The position numbers and the translations under genes are program-made. A DNA stretch of 64,000 bases from Oceanobacter sp045430275 (GTDB lineage: Bacteria > Pseudomonadota > Gammaproteobacteria > Pseudomonadales > Oceanobacteraceae). Below are positions 43,390 to 52,656 of the stretch, in pieces (position 1 is the stretch's first letter; every line of letters begins with the position of its first letter). The stretch is taken from contig JAILXU010000005.1 in the NCBI GenBank assembly GCA_045430275.1, positions 164,253-228,252 of the forward strand, in the 5' to 3' direction. The notes under the pieces were generated by a model that was given only the letters and a program-made list of their open reading frames with translations, made no database searches and was not told the DNA's origin.

Positions 43390-43410
43390 CCAAACCGCTT
43401 TGGGGTTTGG
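43390..43410 (+). other. Small stem-loop in the leader of the acyl-CoA synthetase gene
   Basis: CCAAACC and GGTTTGG form a 7-pair stem with a 7-base loop, 27 bases before the ATG and about 16 before the ribosome site. A second CCAAACC immediately upstream could pair with the same right arm. Possible operator or translation-control element. Confidence 0.4.
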
Positions 43411-43437
43411 TGATTGGGTCAAGCAAAAGGAGAAACG

Positions 43438-45084
43438 ATGAAAACGAAAATAATAAAGCCCGCTGACAATGCCTTCGACTACCCCCTGCTGATCAAATCC
43501 CTGCTGCTGTCCGGGCAGCGTTACGAACCGGATCGGGAAATTGTCTATCGCGATCAAATGCGCTACAGCTACGTCACCCTGAATGAACGCATCCGGCGTT
43601 TGGCCAATGTGCTGACCGAAGCGGGTGTGGAAGCGGGGGATACCGTGGCGGTGCTCGACTGGGACAGCCATCGTTATCTGGAAGCCTATTTTGCCGTGCC
43701 CATGATCGGGGCCATTCTGCACCACGTGAACATTCGTCTTAGCCCGGATCAGATCCGTTACACCATGGATCATGCGGAAGACAAGCTGTTGATCGTGAAC
43801 GACGATTTTCTGGAACTGGCCGAACAATTGGCCCCGAATGTTGATTCTGTTCAGGGCGTGATTCGCATCAGCGAATCCGATCAACCCAAGGAAAGCTCTA
43901 TGGGGACGCTGGTCACGGGTGAATATGAAGCCCTGATGGCCGAAGCTTCAACCGAATACGATTTCCCGGATTTCGACGAAAACTCCGTTGCGACTACCTT
44001 CTACACCACAGGCACCACGGGCAACCCGAAGGGCGTTTATTTCTCGCATCGCCAACTGGTTCTGCACACGCTCTCAACGTCCATGACACTCGGCTCGCTG
44101 GATGGGCTGGCGGTATTCCGCTCCGATGACGTTTATATGCCGATGACACCGATGTTCCACGTACACGCCTGGGGTGTGCCGTATGTGGCCACTCTGATTG
44201 GTGCCAAGCAGGTGTATCCGGGTCGTTACGATCCGAACTTTATGGTCAAACTGTTCCGCGAAGAAAAAGTGAATTTCTCTCACGGTGTACCGGCGGTGCT
44301 GCAGATGATTCTGAACAGTGACGAGGCCAAAACCACCGACCTCAGCGGCTGGAAGATGATGACCGGCGGCAGTGCGCCAACACTGGGATTGGCGAACGAA
44401 ATGGCTGAACGAGGCATTCATTTGTTTACCGCTTACGGCATGTCGGAAACCTGTCCGATTCTGACGGTGCGCTATCTCAACAAGGCAACCCGTGATCTGC
44501 CCATGAAAGAGCAAATGCCTGCTCGTATCAGCACTGGTATTGCCGCACCGATGGTGGATCTGAAAATCATTGATCTTGATGGTAATGACCTGCCACATGA
44601 CGGTGAGCAAATGGGCGAAGTCGTGGTGCGTGCGCCGTGGCTGACTCAGGGTTATCTGAAAGAGCCGGAAAAAAGCCAGGAATTGTGGGAGGGCGGCTGG
44701 CTGCATACGGGTGATGTTGGTTCTATCGCACCGGACAACGTGCTGCAGATCAAAGACCGCATCAAAGATGTGATCAAAACCGGCGGCGAATGGGTGTCTT
44801 CACTCGAAATCGAGAGTCTGATCAGTCTGCACCCAGATGTGGTCGAAGTGGCCGTGATTGGCGTGCCAGACGAACGCTGGGATGAACGCCCACTGGCTAA
44901 AGTGGTGGTAGCGCAAGGCGTGGAACTGACTCCAGAAATCCTCAAAGCTCATCTTCAGACGTATGTGGATGCGGGCCGCATCAATAAATGGGCGATTCCG
45001 GAAGTGATTGATTTGGTCGCTGAAATACCAAAAACCAGCGTTGGCAAGATCAACAAGAAACTGCTGCGGGCTGATCTGGAGTAA
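43438..45084 (+). CDS. Medium/long-chain acyl-CoA synthetase (AlkK-like)
   Basis: AMP-forming ligase that activates fatty acids with ATP and CoA. It has 548 residues, like Pseudomonas AlkK (546). The adenylation P-loop is TFYTTGTTGNPKGV, followed by PMFHVHAWGVPY, the A5 motif TAYGMSETCP, the hinge GGWLHTGDVGSI with IKDRIKDVIKTGGEWVSS, and the catalytic lysine in KTSVGKINKK. Chain-length preference is inferred from family resemblance. The ribosome site AAGGAG before the ATG at 43438 is near perfect. The gene stands alone between the porin terminator and a convergent dehydrogenase gene. Confidence 0.93.
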   Translation: MKTKIIKPADNAFDYPLLIKSLLLSGQRYEPDREIVYRDQMRYSYVTLNERIRRLANVLTEAGVEAGDTVAVLDWDSHRYLEAYFAVPMIGAILHHVNIRLSPDQIRYTMDHAEDKLLIVNDDFLELAEQLAPNVDSVQGVIRISESDQPKESSMGTLVTGEYEALMAEASTEYDFPDFDENSVATTFYTTGTTGNPKGVYFSHRQLVLHTLSTSMTLGSLDGLAVFRSDDVYMPMTPMFHVHAWGVPYVATLIGAKQVYPGRYDPNFMVKLFREEKVNFSHGVPAVLQMILNSDEAKTTDLSGWKMMTGGSAPTLGLANEMAERGIHLFTAYGMSETCPILTVRYLNKATRDLPMKEQMPARISTGIAAPMVDLKIIDLDGNDLPHDGEQMGEVVVRAPWLTQGYLKEPEKSQELWEGGWLHTGDVGSIAPDNVLQIKDRIKDVIKTGGEWVSSLEIESLISLHPDVVEVAVIGVPDERWDERPLAKVVVAQGVELTPEILKAHLQTYVDAGRINKWAIPEVIDLVAEIPKTSVGKINKKLLRADLE

Positions 45085-45155
45085 TCAGCCGACGGCCAGA
45101 GTTGGGTGTTTTGGAGTATCCATTTCAGAACCCCGCTCTTGAGGTAAGCCCCAGC

Positions 45156-46289
45156 TCAGTCGTCTGGTTCCAGCACCCAAAGCGTGCCGTTGTCCTGATC
45201 GGTGAGCATATAGATCAGCCCATCCGGGCCTTGTTCGATATCCCGGATACGCTCACCAGTAGAGGGCGTCTGGCCATGGCCGTACAGCCGTTCTTCGGCT
45301 TGAATACGGGGCTTCTGGTGATCGCGAGACAGTGTCAGCCGAACCAGTTGGCGAAACTTGAGAGAACCCACCAGCAAGCTGTTGTGCCAGTCGGCATAAC
45401 GCTTGCCGGTGTAAAACAGCATTCCGGATGGCGCAATGGACGGCACCCAATAGTACAGCGGTTGTTCCATGCCAGGTTTGTGGGTGCCCTCGCCAATCTT
45501 GCCACCACGATACTCTTCGCCGTAAGTGATCACCGGCCAGCCGTAGTTTTTGCCCGCTTCGGGAATATTGATTTCATCACCGCCTCGGGGGCCGTGTTCG
45601 TGCGTCCAGAGCGCTCCGGTTATCGGGTGAAGGGCGGCACCCTGACTGTTGCGATGGCCATACGACCAGATTTCGGGCAGTGCATTTGGGGTCTTGATAA
45701 AGGGATTATCGGCAGGAATGCGGCCATCCGGGTGCAGCCGAATCAGTTTGCCGTGATGATTGTCCAAGCGTTGGGCGTTGTCTCTGGGGTAGCCTCGATC
45801 CCCCAGCGTAATAAACAGGTGGTCGTCCGGGGTGAAAATCAGTCGGGAGCCAAAGTGGATTCGAGAAGGGTAGGCGGGCGTTTGTTCAAAGACGGTTTCT
45901 GTGTTGCTCAGCGTGTAGCCATTGGCAAAGTCACCCTGCAGCTTGCCGCGAATCACAGCGGTGGTGCTGCGTTCACCAACCGGCTTGCTAAAACTGAGAT
46001 ACACCCAGTCGTTCCAGGTGGCCACATCCAACAAGCCGCCCTGACCATCAACGTCGATATCCGGCAAGCCTTTGACCGGGCGGGATAGCTGCCAGTGCGT
46101 GTTCTTTTGCGGGTTGGTCTGTCGGGCGATTCTCAAATGGCCGGAACGTTCTGTGATCAACAAGCCTTGTTCAAAGAACGCCATACCCCAGGGATGGTTC
46201 AGGTCATCAAGCAGTGGTATGGGCGTCGGGGCGGCCCATACCGGAGTCGATAACAGGGCCATCAGTAGCCAGTGTATGAAATTCAACAT
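45156..46289 (-). CDS. PQQ-dependent aldose sugar dehydrogenase (YliI/Asd type)
   Basis: Periplasmic six-bladed beta-propeller quinoprotein that oxidises aldose sugars, with PQQ as cofactor in characterised members. It has 377 residues including a signal peptide (MLNFIHWLLMALLSTPVWA). Family motifs include LNHPWGMAFF, GQGGLLDVA, SRIHFGSRLIF, SYGHRNSQGAALHP, WTHEHGPRGGDEIN and KNYGWP. I start at the ATG at 46289, at the signal peptide; ATGs up to 46325 are in frame. No PQQ synthesis genes are in the window. Confidence 0.92.
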   Translation of the reverse strand: MLNFIHWLLMALLSTPVWAAPTPIPLLDDLNHPWGMAFFEQGLLITERSGHLRIARQTNPQKNTHWQLSRPVKGLPDIDVDGQGGLLDVATWNDWVYLSFSKPVGERSTTAVIRGKLQGDFANGYTLSNTETVFEQTPAYPSRIHFGSRLIFTPDDHLFITLGDRGYPRDNAQRLDNHHGKLIRLHPDGRIPADNPFIKTPNALPEIWSYGHRNSQGAALHPITGALWTHEHGPRGGDEINIPEAGKNYGWPVITYGEEYRGGKIGEGTHKPGMEQPLYYWVPSIAPSGMLFYTGKRYADWHNSLLVGSLKFRQLVRLTLSRDHQKPRIQAEERLYGHGQTPSTGERIRDIEQGPDGLIYMLTDQDNGTLWVLEPDD

Positions 46290-46352
46290 GATCGAAGCGC
46301 CTGCCTGTGAATGCATTTTGATCATTATGAATATTCACAGGCGGCGTTCAAG

Positions 46353-48017
46353 TCAGGGGTTTTCCATCGCCACCTGGTTATCGGAGCACTGTTCCTTGTC
46401 CGTAAAGTCGGTGACATCCATGGTCAGATAGCCCTGGCTGCCGTTGATGTCCAGTCCGTTCATGTAGGCCACGCCTGGCTGGTAGTTGGGGTTGTGAATA
46501 TCAACGCCCATCAATTGTGCGGCTGAGCGGGCGACATTGAAATGCGTCGGCATGCATTCGGTGTGGTAATACAGCGATGACAGGGTCTCTTCAGAGATAT
46601 TTTTGGTGTAGGTGATCACCGGTACGGTGGCAATCATCGGTGATAGAGAGCGATGGCCGTACATGCCGTTTTCACCCACCAATTCGCCGTGATCCGAGAC
46701 ATAAAACAGCGCCGCGCTGTCGGTTTTCTCTTCCAGGAAGCGGATCAGCTCTGCCATGGTGTAGTCGAAATACAGCAAGCTGTTGTGGTAGTGGGCCAGC
46801 GTGGTTTCCTGATAGCTGTCATCCGCCGGTTTGAATTTGTTGAACTCGGGCGGGTAGTTTTCCGGGTAAGGCGTGTGAGCATTGCGGTGTTGCAGCACAA
46901 AGAAATTCTTCTGTGTGAAGTCGATGTTCAGATCTTGAATGGTTTCCAGAATGCGCCGATCGCCGTGGGTCTGCTTTTCCTGCATATGATCATATTCCTT
47001 ATAGACTTCAATACTGGAATCGTAGAAGTAATAAGACATGGTCTTGGTTTTCTGGGTGGTGATGTAGTGCGTTTTATAGCCTTGCTGACTGGCCACCCGG
47101 AACAGGTTGCTGCCCTTGCTGACAAACTGGTTCAGGTTGTTGGGTTCGTAAATGGCATTGATGATCATGCCGCTGGCAATCTGGGTAGTGGATGCCGATG
47201 ACAGGGCATTGTCGATATCAATCAGCCCCTGTTCTTTCATCTGTTGCAACAGAGGCGTGGTTTCAACCCCGTAGCCCAACGCCTGCAGGCGGGTCGGACT
47301 GACGCTTTCCCCGACAATCAGAATCACGGTTTGTGCCTGTGGGAGGGTATTCGGGCGCAATTGATAAGGCGCGTAGTGCGCTCCTTCTTTTTTGGATAAC
47401 TCGCCCGGTAGTACCGATGCCAGGAAATAATTGACCGAAAATAATGCGTTATGAGATGAGTGATAGTGGTAGCTGGGGCGGAAGTAGTCCTTGTCGGTTC
47501 CGTAGAACTGAATAGCCGGAACAAAGAACAGCAAGCTGAATATCACCGTAACTGGCCATTGGGATTGTTGCGAACCAAACCGCGCCAGTGTCCAGATCAC
47601 GCCTATCCATAACAGGCTGGACACAACCACTGATGGCAATATCCGCATGGGTTCAGCCACCAGCACCTTGAACGTATCCTCCAGTTCAGAGAACAAGGCC
47701 CAAATGTCATAAGGCCCAAAAAACAGACCGAAATAACTGAAGTAACCAAACTCGGAAATTTGGGCAATGGCCAGAATCGTCACCAGAGCCACGGCAATGC
47801 GTGGATGGCTGTACAGGGCGGCCAAGAACAGCGCAAATAGAAAATAAAACGCATCCACCATTTGCCAACCGGTAAAGCGCTCCAGCATATCGGGGCGGAA
47901 TAGGTGGATGTACAGGGTGTCCATCAGAAAAACACAGGCTGCCATGAGAGCAGCGATCAGGGCTTTTTTGATAAAAGATAATAATTGCCCGGAAGAAAAG
48001 GGAAAGGCCGAAACCAT
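46353..48017 (-). CDS. Phosphoethanolamine transferase-like membrane sulfatase (EptA/CptA family)
   Basis: A 554-residue inner-membrane enzyme: five hydrophobic segments in the first 180 residues, then a periplasmic alkaline-phosphatase-fold domain. Metal and catalytic residues are visible: Glu in ILIVGESVSPTR, the nucleophile Thr in ALSSASTTQIASG, and Asp-His in YVSDHGELVGENGMYGH. Relatives transfer phosphoethanolamine to lipid A or core sugars, which lowers envelope charge and can raise polymyxin resistance; the acceptor here is not known. The ATG at 48017 has AAGGA 11 bases upstream; the frame extends further but without conserved sequence. Confidence 0.88.
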   Translation of the reverse strand: MVSAFPFSSGQLLSFIKKALIAALMAACVFLMDTLYIHLFRPDMLERFTGWQMVDAFYFLFALFLAALYSHPRIAVALVTILAIAQISEFGYFSYFGLFFGPYDIWALFSELEDTFKVLVAEPMRILPSVVVSSLLWIGVIWTLARFGSQQSQWPVTVIFSLLFFVPAIQFYGTDKDYFRPSYHYHSSHNALFSVNYFLASVLPGELSKKEGAHYAPYQLRPNTLPQAQTVILIVGESVSPTRLQALGYGVETTPLLQQMKEQGLIDIDNALSSASTTQIASGMIINAIYEPNNLNQFVSKGSNLFRVASQQGYKTHYITTQKTKTMSYYFYDSSIEVYKEYDHMQEKQTHGDRRILETIQDLNIDFTQKNFFVLQHRNAHTPYPENYPPEFNKFKPADDSYQETTLAHYHNSLLYFDYTMAELIRFLEEKTDSAALFYVSDHGELVGENGMYGHRSLSPMIATVPVITYTKNISEETLSSLYYHTECMPTHFNVARSAAQLMGVDIHNPNYQPGVAYMNGLDINGSQGYLTMDVTDFTDKEQCSDNQVAMENP

Positions 48018-48171
48018 AATGATGTCTGTTCCTTGCAGATGGTTTTGCAGGGCATAAGGCTGCTGCTGGAGAGAGGGTATACGATTGTGGTGACAGGATT
48101 TTAGATAGAGAGGCGGACTTTGCAATCAATTTATTTCATCTTGAAATGCTTTTGTCACAAATTTATGCAGG

Positions 48172-48207
48172 GGAAAAGAAAGCGCGACTGCCAGAGGCAG
48201 CCGCGCT
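48172..48207 (-). terminator. Terminator of the DUF349 gene
   Basis: On the minus strand AGCGCGGCTGCC and GGCAGTCGCGCT form a 12-pair stem (one G-U) with a 3-base loop, followed by TTCTTTTCC. It lies 29 bases after the DUF349 gene stop. Confidence 0.85.
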
Positions 48208-48235
48208 GTGATCACATATCAGAAATGATTACCCA

Positions 48236-50977
48236 TTACTTCAGACTGGCTTCGACCGCCTGATTAAAACGCTGTGACTGAGTGGCCGAAGCTTGCAGGG
48301 TTAGCCAGTTGCTGACCAGTTGCTGGCGTTCGGTATCCGGGTCGGTTGATTGCCCCAGCCCTTGAGCCAGTCGCTGAACCTGAAGTTCCATGCGGCGTGC
48401 TTTGTCTGTGGCAGGAGAATCAATGCCTGCCAGAATCTCCATTTGAATGCACAGATCAGTTGCGTCCTGAGAATCGGCAGCTGTCTCGGAGCGCTGTTCC
48501 CAGGCCTGTTCAAAGGCATCCACCGCGTAGCCAGAAGGCAGCTTGTCGGCGGCTTGCCACTGTTCGGTATTGCCCGTTGACAGAGCTTGCAAGCGATCGG
48601 TCAGTCCTTGCCAGCGTGCTCGCTCAGCGGCGGCCTGTTGTTCCTTATGCTGGTTGGCAATCTGGTCGTTCACACGGGCAAAGCCTTTGCGAATGCGCTG
48701 GTGGGCTGACTTGGGTAGTTCCAGTTCATTGAAGCCCTGTTCCAGTGCCGCCAGTTGCTGCTTGTTGTCGTTGCTCTGGTCGCCTGTTGTCTGATCGTCT
48801 TCAGGCTGTACCCCAGCAAATTGTACCAGTGCTTCGGCTTCGGCCAGTAAGGCTTCTGCCTGCTGAACAACGTCATCAATACGTGCTTTGCGGTCGGCGC
48901 GTTCCTGCTCCAGGCGATTGAACACAGCATCGCAGTGGTTGCGGAATTGCTTCCACAACTTCTGATCGGCATTGCGTGGCGTCAAGCCAACGTCTTTCCA
49001 TTGCTGCTGCAGTTGCTTGATGGTCTCAATGGCATCGCTCAGGTCTTCGACGTCGATCTGGTCTTCGGCCTGCTGAATCAAGGTGCGCTTTTGATCCAGA
49101 TTGTGGTCGAATTCAGCTTTCATGTGCGCATAAATGCGGTCACAGATGGCGTGGAAGCGTTGTTGGGTGTCCTTGTGGGCAGCCCGGTCAACCGGAGAAT
49201 AACTTCGGAAGGCAGCGCGGGCCGCATCCAGTGTTTGTTGCACCACTTTCCAGTCAGCCTGTTGCCAGTTAAAGGCTGCCTCGTAGTGGGTCAGCTCTTC
49301 GATCAACTGACTACGCTGTTCGATGTTCTGCTGGCGCTGCTCGGCAATGGTGGCGAAGTAGGCGCGGCACGGCTCAAAAGCCTTGTCGCCTGCGGTCTGG
49401 AAGCGCTGCCACAGTTCGCGGTCTGGCTGAGAGCTGTTCAGGGTTTTCCATTCATCCTGCAAAACCTGAATGCGGTCGGCCAGTACATCGGCTTCCATGT
49501 CGGCATCAATCAGGGCTTCCATGGCTTCGCACAGGGCTTCTTTCTTGGGGATGGTGACAAACCCCTGCCAATCGCGCATTTCGCCCAGTCGAGCGCCGAG
49601 TGAGCGCACCTGGCGTTGTTGTGTCTGCACCAGTTTGCTATCCACCTGGCGCAGGTTGTGGCTGAGTTGACCGAACAGTTTGCCTGCGTCTTTCAGGTGG
49701 CCATCTTGCAGCAGAGATTCCAGACGAGCGATTTGCTGGTCAAGAGTGTCAATGCGAGATTTCTGCTGGCTTTCCAGCTCTGTCAGCGCTGCGCTGGCGG
49801 TGTTATGGCGTTCCTGAATGCGCCCAGCCCAGTCAGGTTGACTGTGATCGAGTGGCCATTGGAGTTGTTTCTGCCAATCCCGGCCCGTTTTGATGGTGCG
49901 GCTCAGGCCTTTCATGTCGTCAGGCAGTTTGGCGTTCAGCCATTGGCTCAGTTTTTCCTGCTGAGCCTGGTATTGCGTCAGGCAAGCTGTAATGGCCAGA
50001 GCTTGCTGATACTGATTTGCGTATTGGCGCAAGGCGTCTGCCTCGGCTTTGTGGTCGGTCTGGGAGTCGCGCCATTGCTGATCCAGTGTTTGCAACGGTT
50101 GTTGCAGAGATTCCGGCTCAGCCGTAGGGGCCTGTTCCAGCAGCTCAGACAATTGACTCAACAACTGTGCTTGCTGTTGCTGGGCGTCTTCGGCCCGAGA
50201 GCGGGCTTCGGCCAGACGCTGTTCTTCATCATCGTGCTGTTTGAGCACGGTGGCAGCGTCGTCCAGTTGCTGGGTCATGCGGCTGGCTTGCTCGGCTGCC
50301 ATCACCGATTGCAGTTCAGCAAATTGCTTGTTCAGAACCTGCAAGCGGCCATTGAAATCTGGCCCATAGCCAAGGCGGTTGAGCTGTTGAGCTTGTTCGA
50401 GCATGTGCTCAATGCGTTGATTTTGTGCAGTGCGGGCTTCTTGTTCGGCTTTGTAGGTCGCCAGACGGTCTTTGCATAACCGATATACCGCTTTGTCTTT
50501 GCCCTGAGCGTGATCCTGCAGTTGTTGCAGTAGCTCGGCTTTCTGAATGCCTTCCGCTGCCGCCAGACGAACTTTGGCGACCGAATGCGTGGTGGCAATC
50601 TGCAGGCGCTCCTGTTCATCGGTCAGGCCAGCAATGGCCGTCAGCCGCAACGATTGATCGGACGTCAGACCGGCAATGCGCATCAGGGTTTTAGTATCTC
50701 GGATGCTGCTGATGTCTTGCCCTTCGGGCAGCAGCAATTTGAGCAGGCGGGTTTGTGCGGTGTCGCGGACTTCCGCCTTGTTATGCGAACACAGCTCGTC
50801 CAGGGTGTTCTGATCGTTGATGCGTTCAACGGCGAGCTGACGCAGTTCGGGTTCCGGCTCCTGCTGGATAAACGTCAGGAGCTGCTCGGTAGAGACCAGA
50901 TCAGTCATCGCCTGGCGGCGAATATCCGGGTTATTGTGCTGCCATTTGGGTTTCAGAAAGTTCTTAAAAAAGGCCAT
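48236..50977 (-). CDS. Large DUF349-repeat protein
   Basis: A 913-residue soluble protein, rich in Gln, Ala and Glu and almost wholly helical. The first 170 residues look like short HEAT-type repeats (NPDIRRQAMTDL, EPELRQLAVERI, KAEVRDTAQTRLLKLL). Coiled-coil segments follow (about 175-470). DUF349-type three-helix repeats begin near 480: ADRIQVLQDEWKTLN, a middle copy around FRSYSPVDRAAHKDTQQRF, and IKQLQQQWKDVGLTPR. The end (about 770-913) is again helical. No catalytic motif or signal peptide is visible. Function is unknown; the architecture suggests a scaffold or RNA/nucleoprotein-binding role. It is divergent from sbcB. Confidence 0.9.
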   Translation of the reverse strand: MAFFKNFLKPKWQHNNPDIRRQAMTDLVSTEQLLTFIQQEPEPELRQLAVERINDQNTLDELCSHNKAEVRDTAQTRLLKLLLPEGQDISSIRDTKTLMRIAGLTSDQSLRLTAIAGLTDEQERLQIATTHSVAKVRLAAAEGIQKAELLQQLQDHAQGKDKAVYRLCKDRLATYKAEQEARTAQNQRIEHMLEQAQQLNRLGYGPDFNGRLQVLNKQFAELQSVMAAEQASRMTQQLDDAATVLKQHDDEEQRLAEARSRAEDAQQQQAQLLSQLSELLEQAPTAEPESLQQPLQTLDQQWRDSQTDHKAEADALRQYANQYQQALAITACLTQYQAQQEKLSQWLNAKLPDDMKGLSRTIKTGRDWQKQLQWPLDHSQPDWAGRIQERHNTASAALTELESQQKSRIDTLDQQIARLESLLQDGHLKDAGKLFGQLSHNLRQVDSKLVQTQQRQVRSLGARLGEMRDWQGFVTIPKKEALCEAMEALIDADMEADVLADRIQVLQDEWKTLNSSQPDRELWQRFQTAGDKAFEPCRAYFATIAEQRQQNIEQRSQLIEELTHYEAAFNWQQADWKVVQQTLDAARAAFRSYSPVDRAAHKDTQQRFHAICDRIYAHMKAEFDHNLDQKRTLIQQAEDQIDVEDLSDAIETIKQLQQQWKDVGLTPRNADQKLWKQFRNHCDAVFNRLEQERADRKARIDDVVQQAEALLAEAEALVQFAGVQPEDDQTTGDQSNDNKQQLAALEQGFNELELPKSAHQRIRKGFARVNDQIANQHKEQQAAAERARWQGLTDRLQALSTGNTEQWQAADKLPSGYAVDAFEQAWEQRSETAADSQDATDLCIQMEILAGIDSPATDKARRMELQVQRLAQGLGQSTDPDTERQQLVSNWLTLQASATQSQRFNQAVEASLK

Positions 50978-51194
50978 CGAGCGGATCCATTCAACCTGTC
51001 ACTGGGAATATAAAGCGGGCACATTGTACCGTCCGCACCTGATTAGGGAAGCGCTTCCGGTTGTGAGTATCGCGCATGCAGTAAACCACAGACGAGCGAT
51101 GCTGGATATTCGCCTGTCGTGGCAGATGCCATCAACTGGTAGTATGAGGCGCGGTTATCGCCCTCTGGGCCGTGAAATAACAGGAGATTGATAC

Positions 51195-52631
51195 GTGAGC
51201 AGCATCGTCTGGTACGACTACGAGACCTTTGGAATTCACCCAGCCTGGGATCGCCCGGCACAGTTTGCAGGTATTCGTACCGACGAAGATCTGAATGAAA
51301 TCGAGCCGCCGGTGGAGCTGTTTTGTCGCCAGGCAGATGATTATTTGCCACATCCCGAGGCTGTTCTGACGACGGGGATCATCCCGCAGGATTGCCAGCG
51401 GCAAGGTATTCCCGAGACTGAATTTATTGCGCGTATCAATACGATGTTCAGTCAGCCGGGTACGTGCTCGGCGGGTTATAACAGCATCCGTTTCGACGAC
51501 GAATTCACGCGTTATACCTTGTATCGCAACTTCTATGATCCGTATACCCGCGAATGGCAAGGTGGCAACAGCCGCTGGGATTTGCTGGATGTGGTGCGCT
51601 GTGCCTACGCCTTGCGCCCGGATGGCATCGAATGGCCCCGGCACGAGGACGGAAAAACCAGTTTTAAACTGGAACATCTGACGGCGGCGAATGGTCTGGA
51701 TCATGGCAAAGCGCACGATGCGGTGTCGGATGTACGAGCAACCATCGCCCTGGCGCGTTTGATCAAAGACAAGCAACCAAAGTTATACCGTTATCTTTAT
51801 AGTTTGCGCACCAAACGGGCTATCTCCGAATTAATTGACACCCAGGCACACCGCCCGCTGGTGCATATTTCCGGCATGTTCCCGGCAGAACAGGGTTGTA
51901 TGGCGATTGTGGTGCCTTTGTGCTGGCATCCGTCCAATAAAAACAGCGTGATTGTGTTCGACCTGAACCACGACCCTGAAGCGTTGTTCGAGTTGTCAGC
52001 CGATGATATCCATCAGCGCATCTTCACTCGGTCAGACGAACTGCCCGAAGGCGTCGAGCGTTTGCCGCTGAAAGAGCTGCACATCAATAAGTCGCCGGTG
52101 GTGGCTCCGGCGAGCACTCTGACACCGGATCAGGCTGAACGCTGGCAGTTGAGCGGGGAGCGTTTGCGCCAGAATCTGGCCCGGATTAAAAGCGGCCCGA
52201 ATCTCACCGCCAAATTGCATCAGGTGTTCAATCAACGCGTGTTTGATGACAGTGCGGATGTGGATGGCCAGCTTTACAGTGGCTTCTTTTCCCGTGCTGA
52301 CAAGCAGGCCATGGATGCGATTCATCGCCTGAAGCCAGAAGGGTTGGCGCAGTATCCCAATCCGTTCAAAGACAAGCGCGGCGATGAGATGTTGTTCCGT
52401 TATCGTGCCCGAAATTACCCGGATACTCTGACCGAAGACGAGCACGAACGCTGGGAACAGTTTCGTTTGCATCGCCTGATGACCGAGCACAATGGCACCG
52501 GTGCCTTGAATTTCCAGCAGTTCGCCGCCGCATTGCAGCAATCGGCTGAGGCGGTGATGGATCAACCGGGCAAGTTGCATTTGTTGGAAGATCTGCAGCT
52601 ATACGCCGAGTCCATCTATCCCGGTTATTGA
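51195..52631 (+). CDS. sbcB: Exodeoxyribonuclease I
   Basis: Single-strand 3'-5' DNA exonuclease of repair and recombination, 478 residues (E. coli 475). DEDDh-type residues are visible: Asp8 and Glu10 in WYDYETFG, Asp in YNSIRFDDEF, and the His-Asp of KAHDAVSDVRATIALARL. The SH3-like and helical C-terminal domains of ExoI follow (HRPLVHISGMFP onward). It starts with GTG at 51195 after an AGGAG site. It is followed 25 bases later by a DUF2157 gene, probably on the same transcript. Confidence 0.96.
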   Translation: MSSIVWYDYETFGIHPAWDRPAQFAGIRTDEDLNEIEPPVELFCRQADDYLPHPEAVLTTGIIPQDCQRQGIPETEFIARINTMFSQPGTCSAGYNSIRFDDEFTRYTLYRNFYDPYTREWQGGNSRWDLLDVVRCAYALRPDGIEWPRHEDGKTSFKLEHLTAANGLDHGKAHDAVSDVRATIALARLIKDKQPKLYRYLYSLRTKRAISELIDTQAHRPLVHISGMFPAEQGCMAIVVPLCWHPSNKNSVIVFDLNHDPEALFELSADDIHQRIFTRSDELPEGVERLPLKELHINKSPVVAPASTLTPDQAERWQLSGERLRQNLARIKSGPNLTAKLHQVFNQRVFDDSADVDGQLYSGFFSRADKQAMDAIHRLKPEGLAQYPNPFKDKRGDEMLFRYRARNYPDTLTEDEHERWEQFRLHRLMTEHNGTGALNFQQFAAALQQSAEAVMDQPGKLHLLEDLQLYAESIYPGY

Positions 52632-52656
52632 GTCGCTGGAAGAGGAGTTGCACAGG

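Noticed and set aside
45102..46088. 328-codon open frame on the plus strand opposite the sugar dehydrogenase
   Set aside because: The minus-strand product has clear quinoprotein motifs and a signal peptide; the plus frame has neither.
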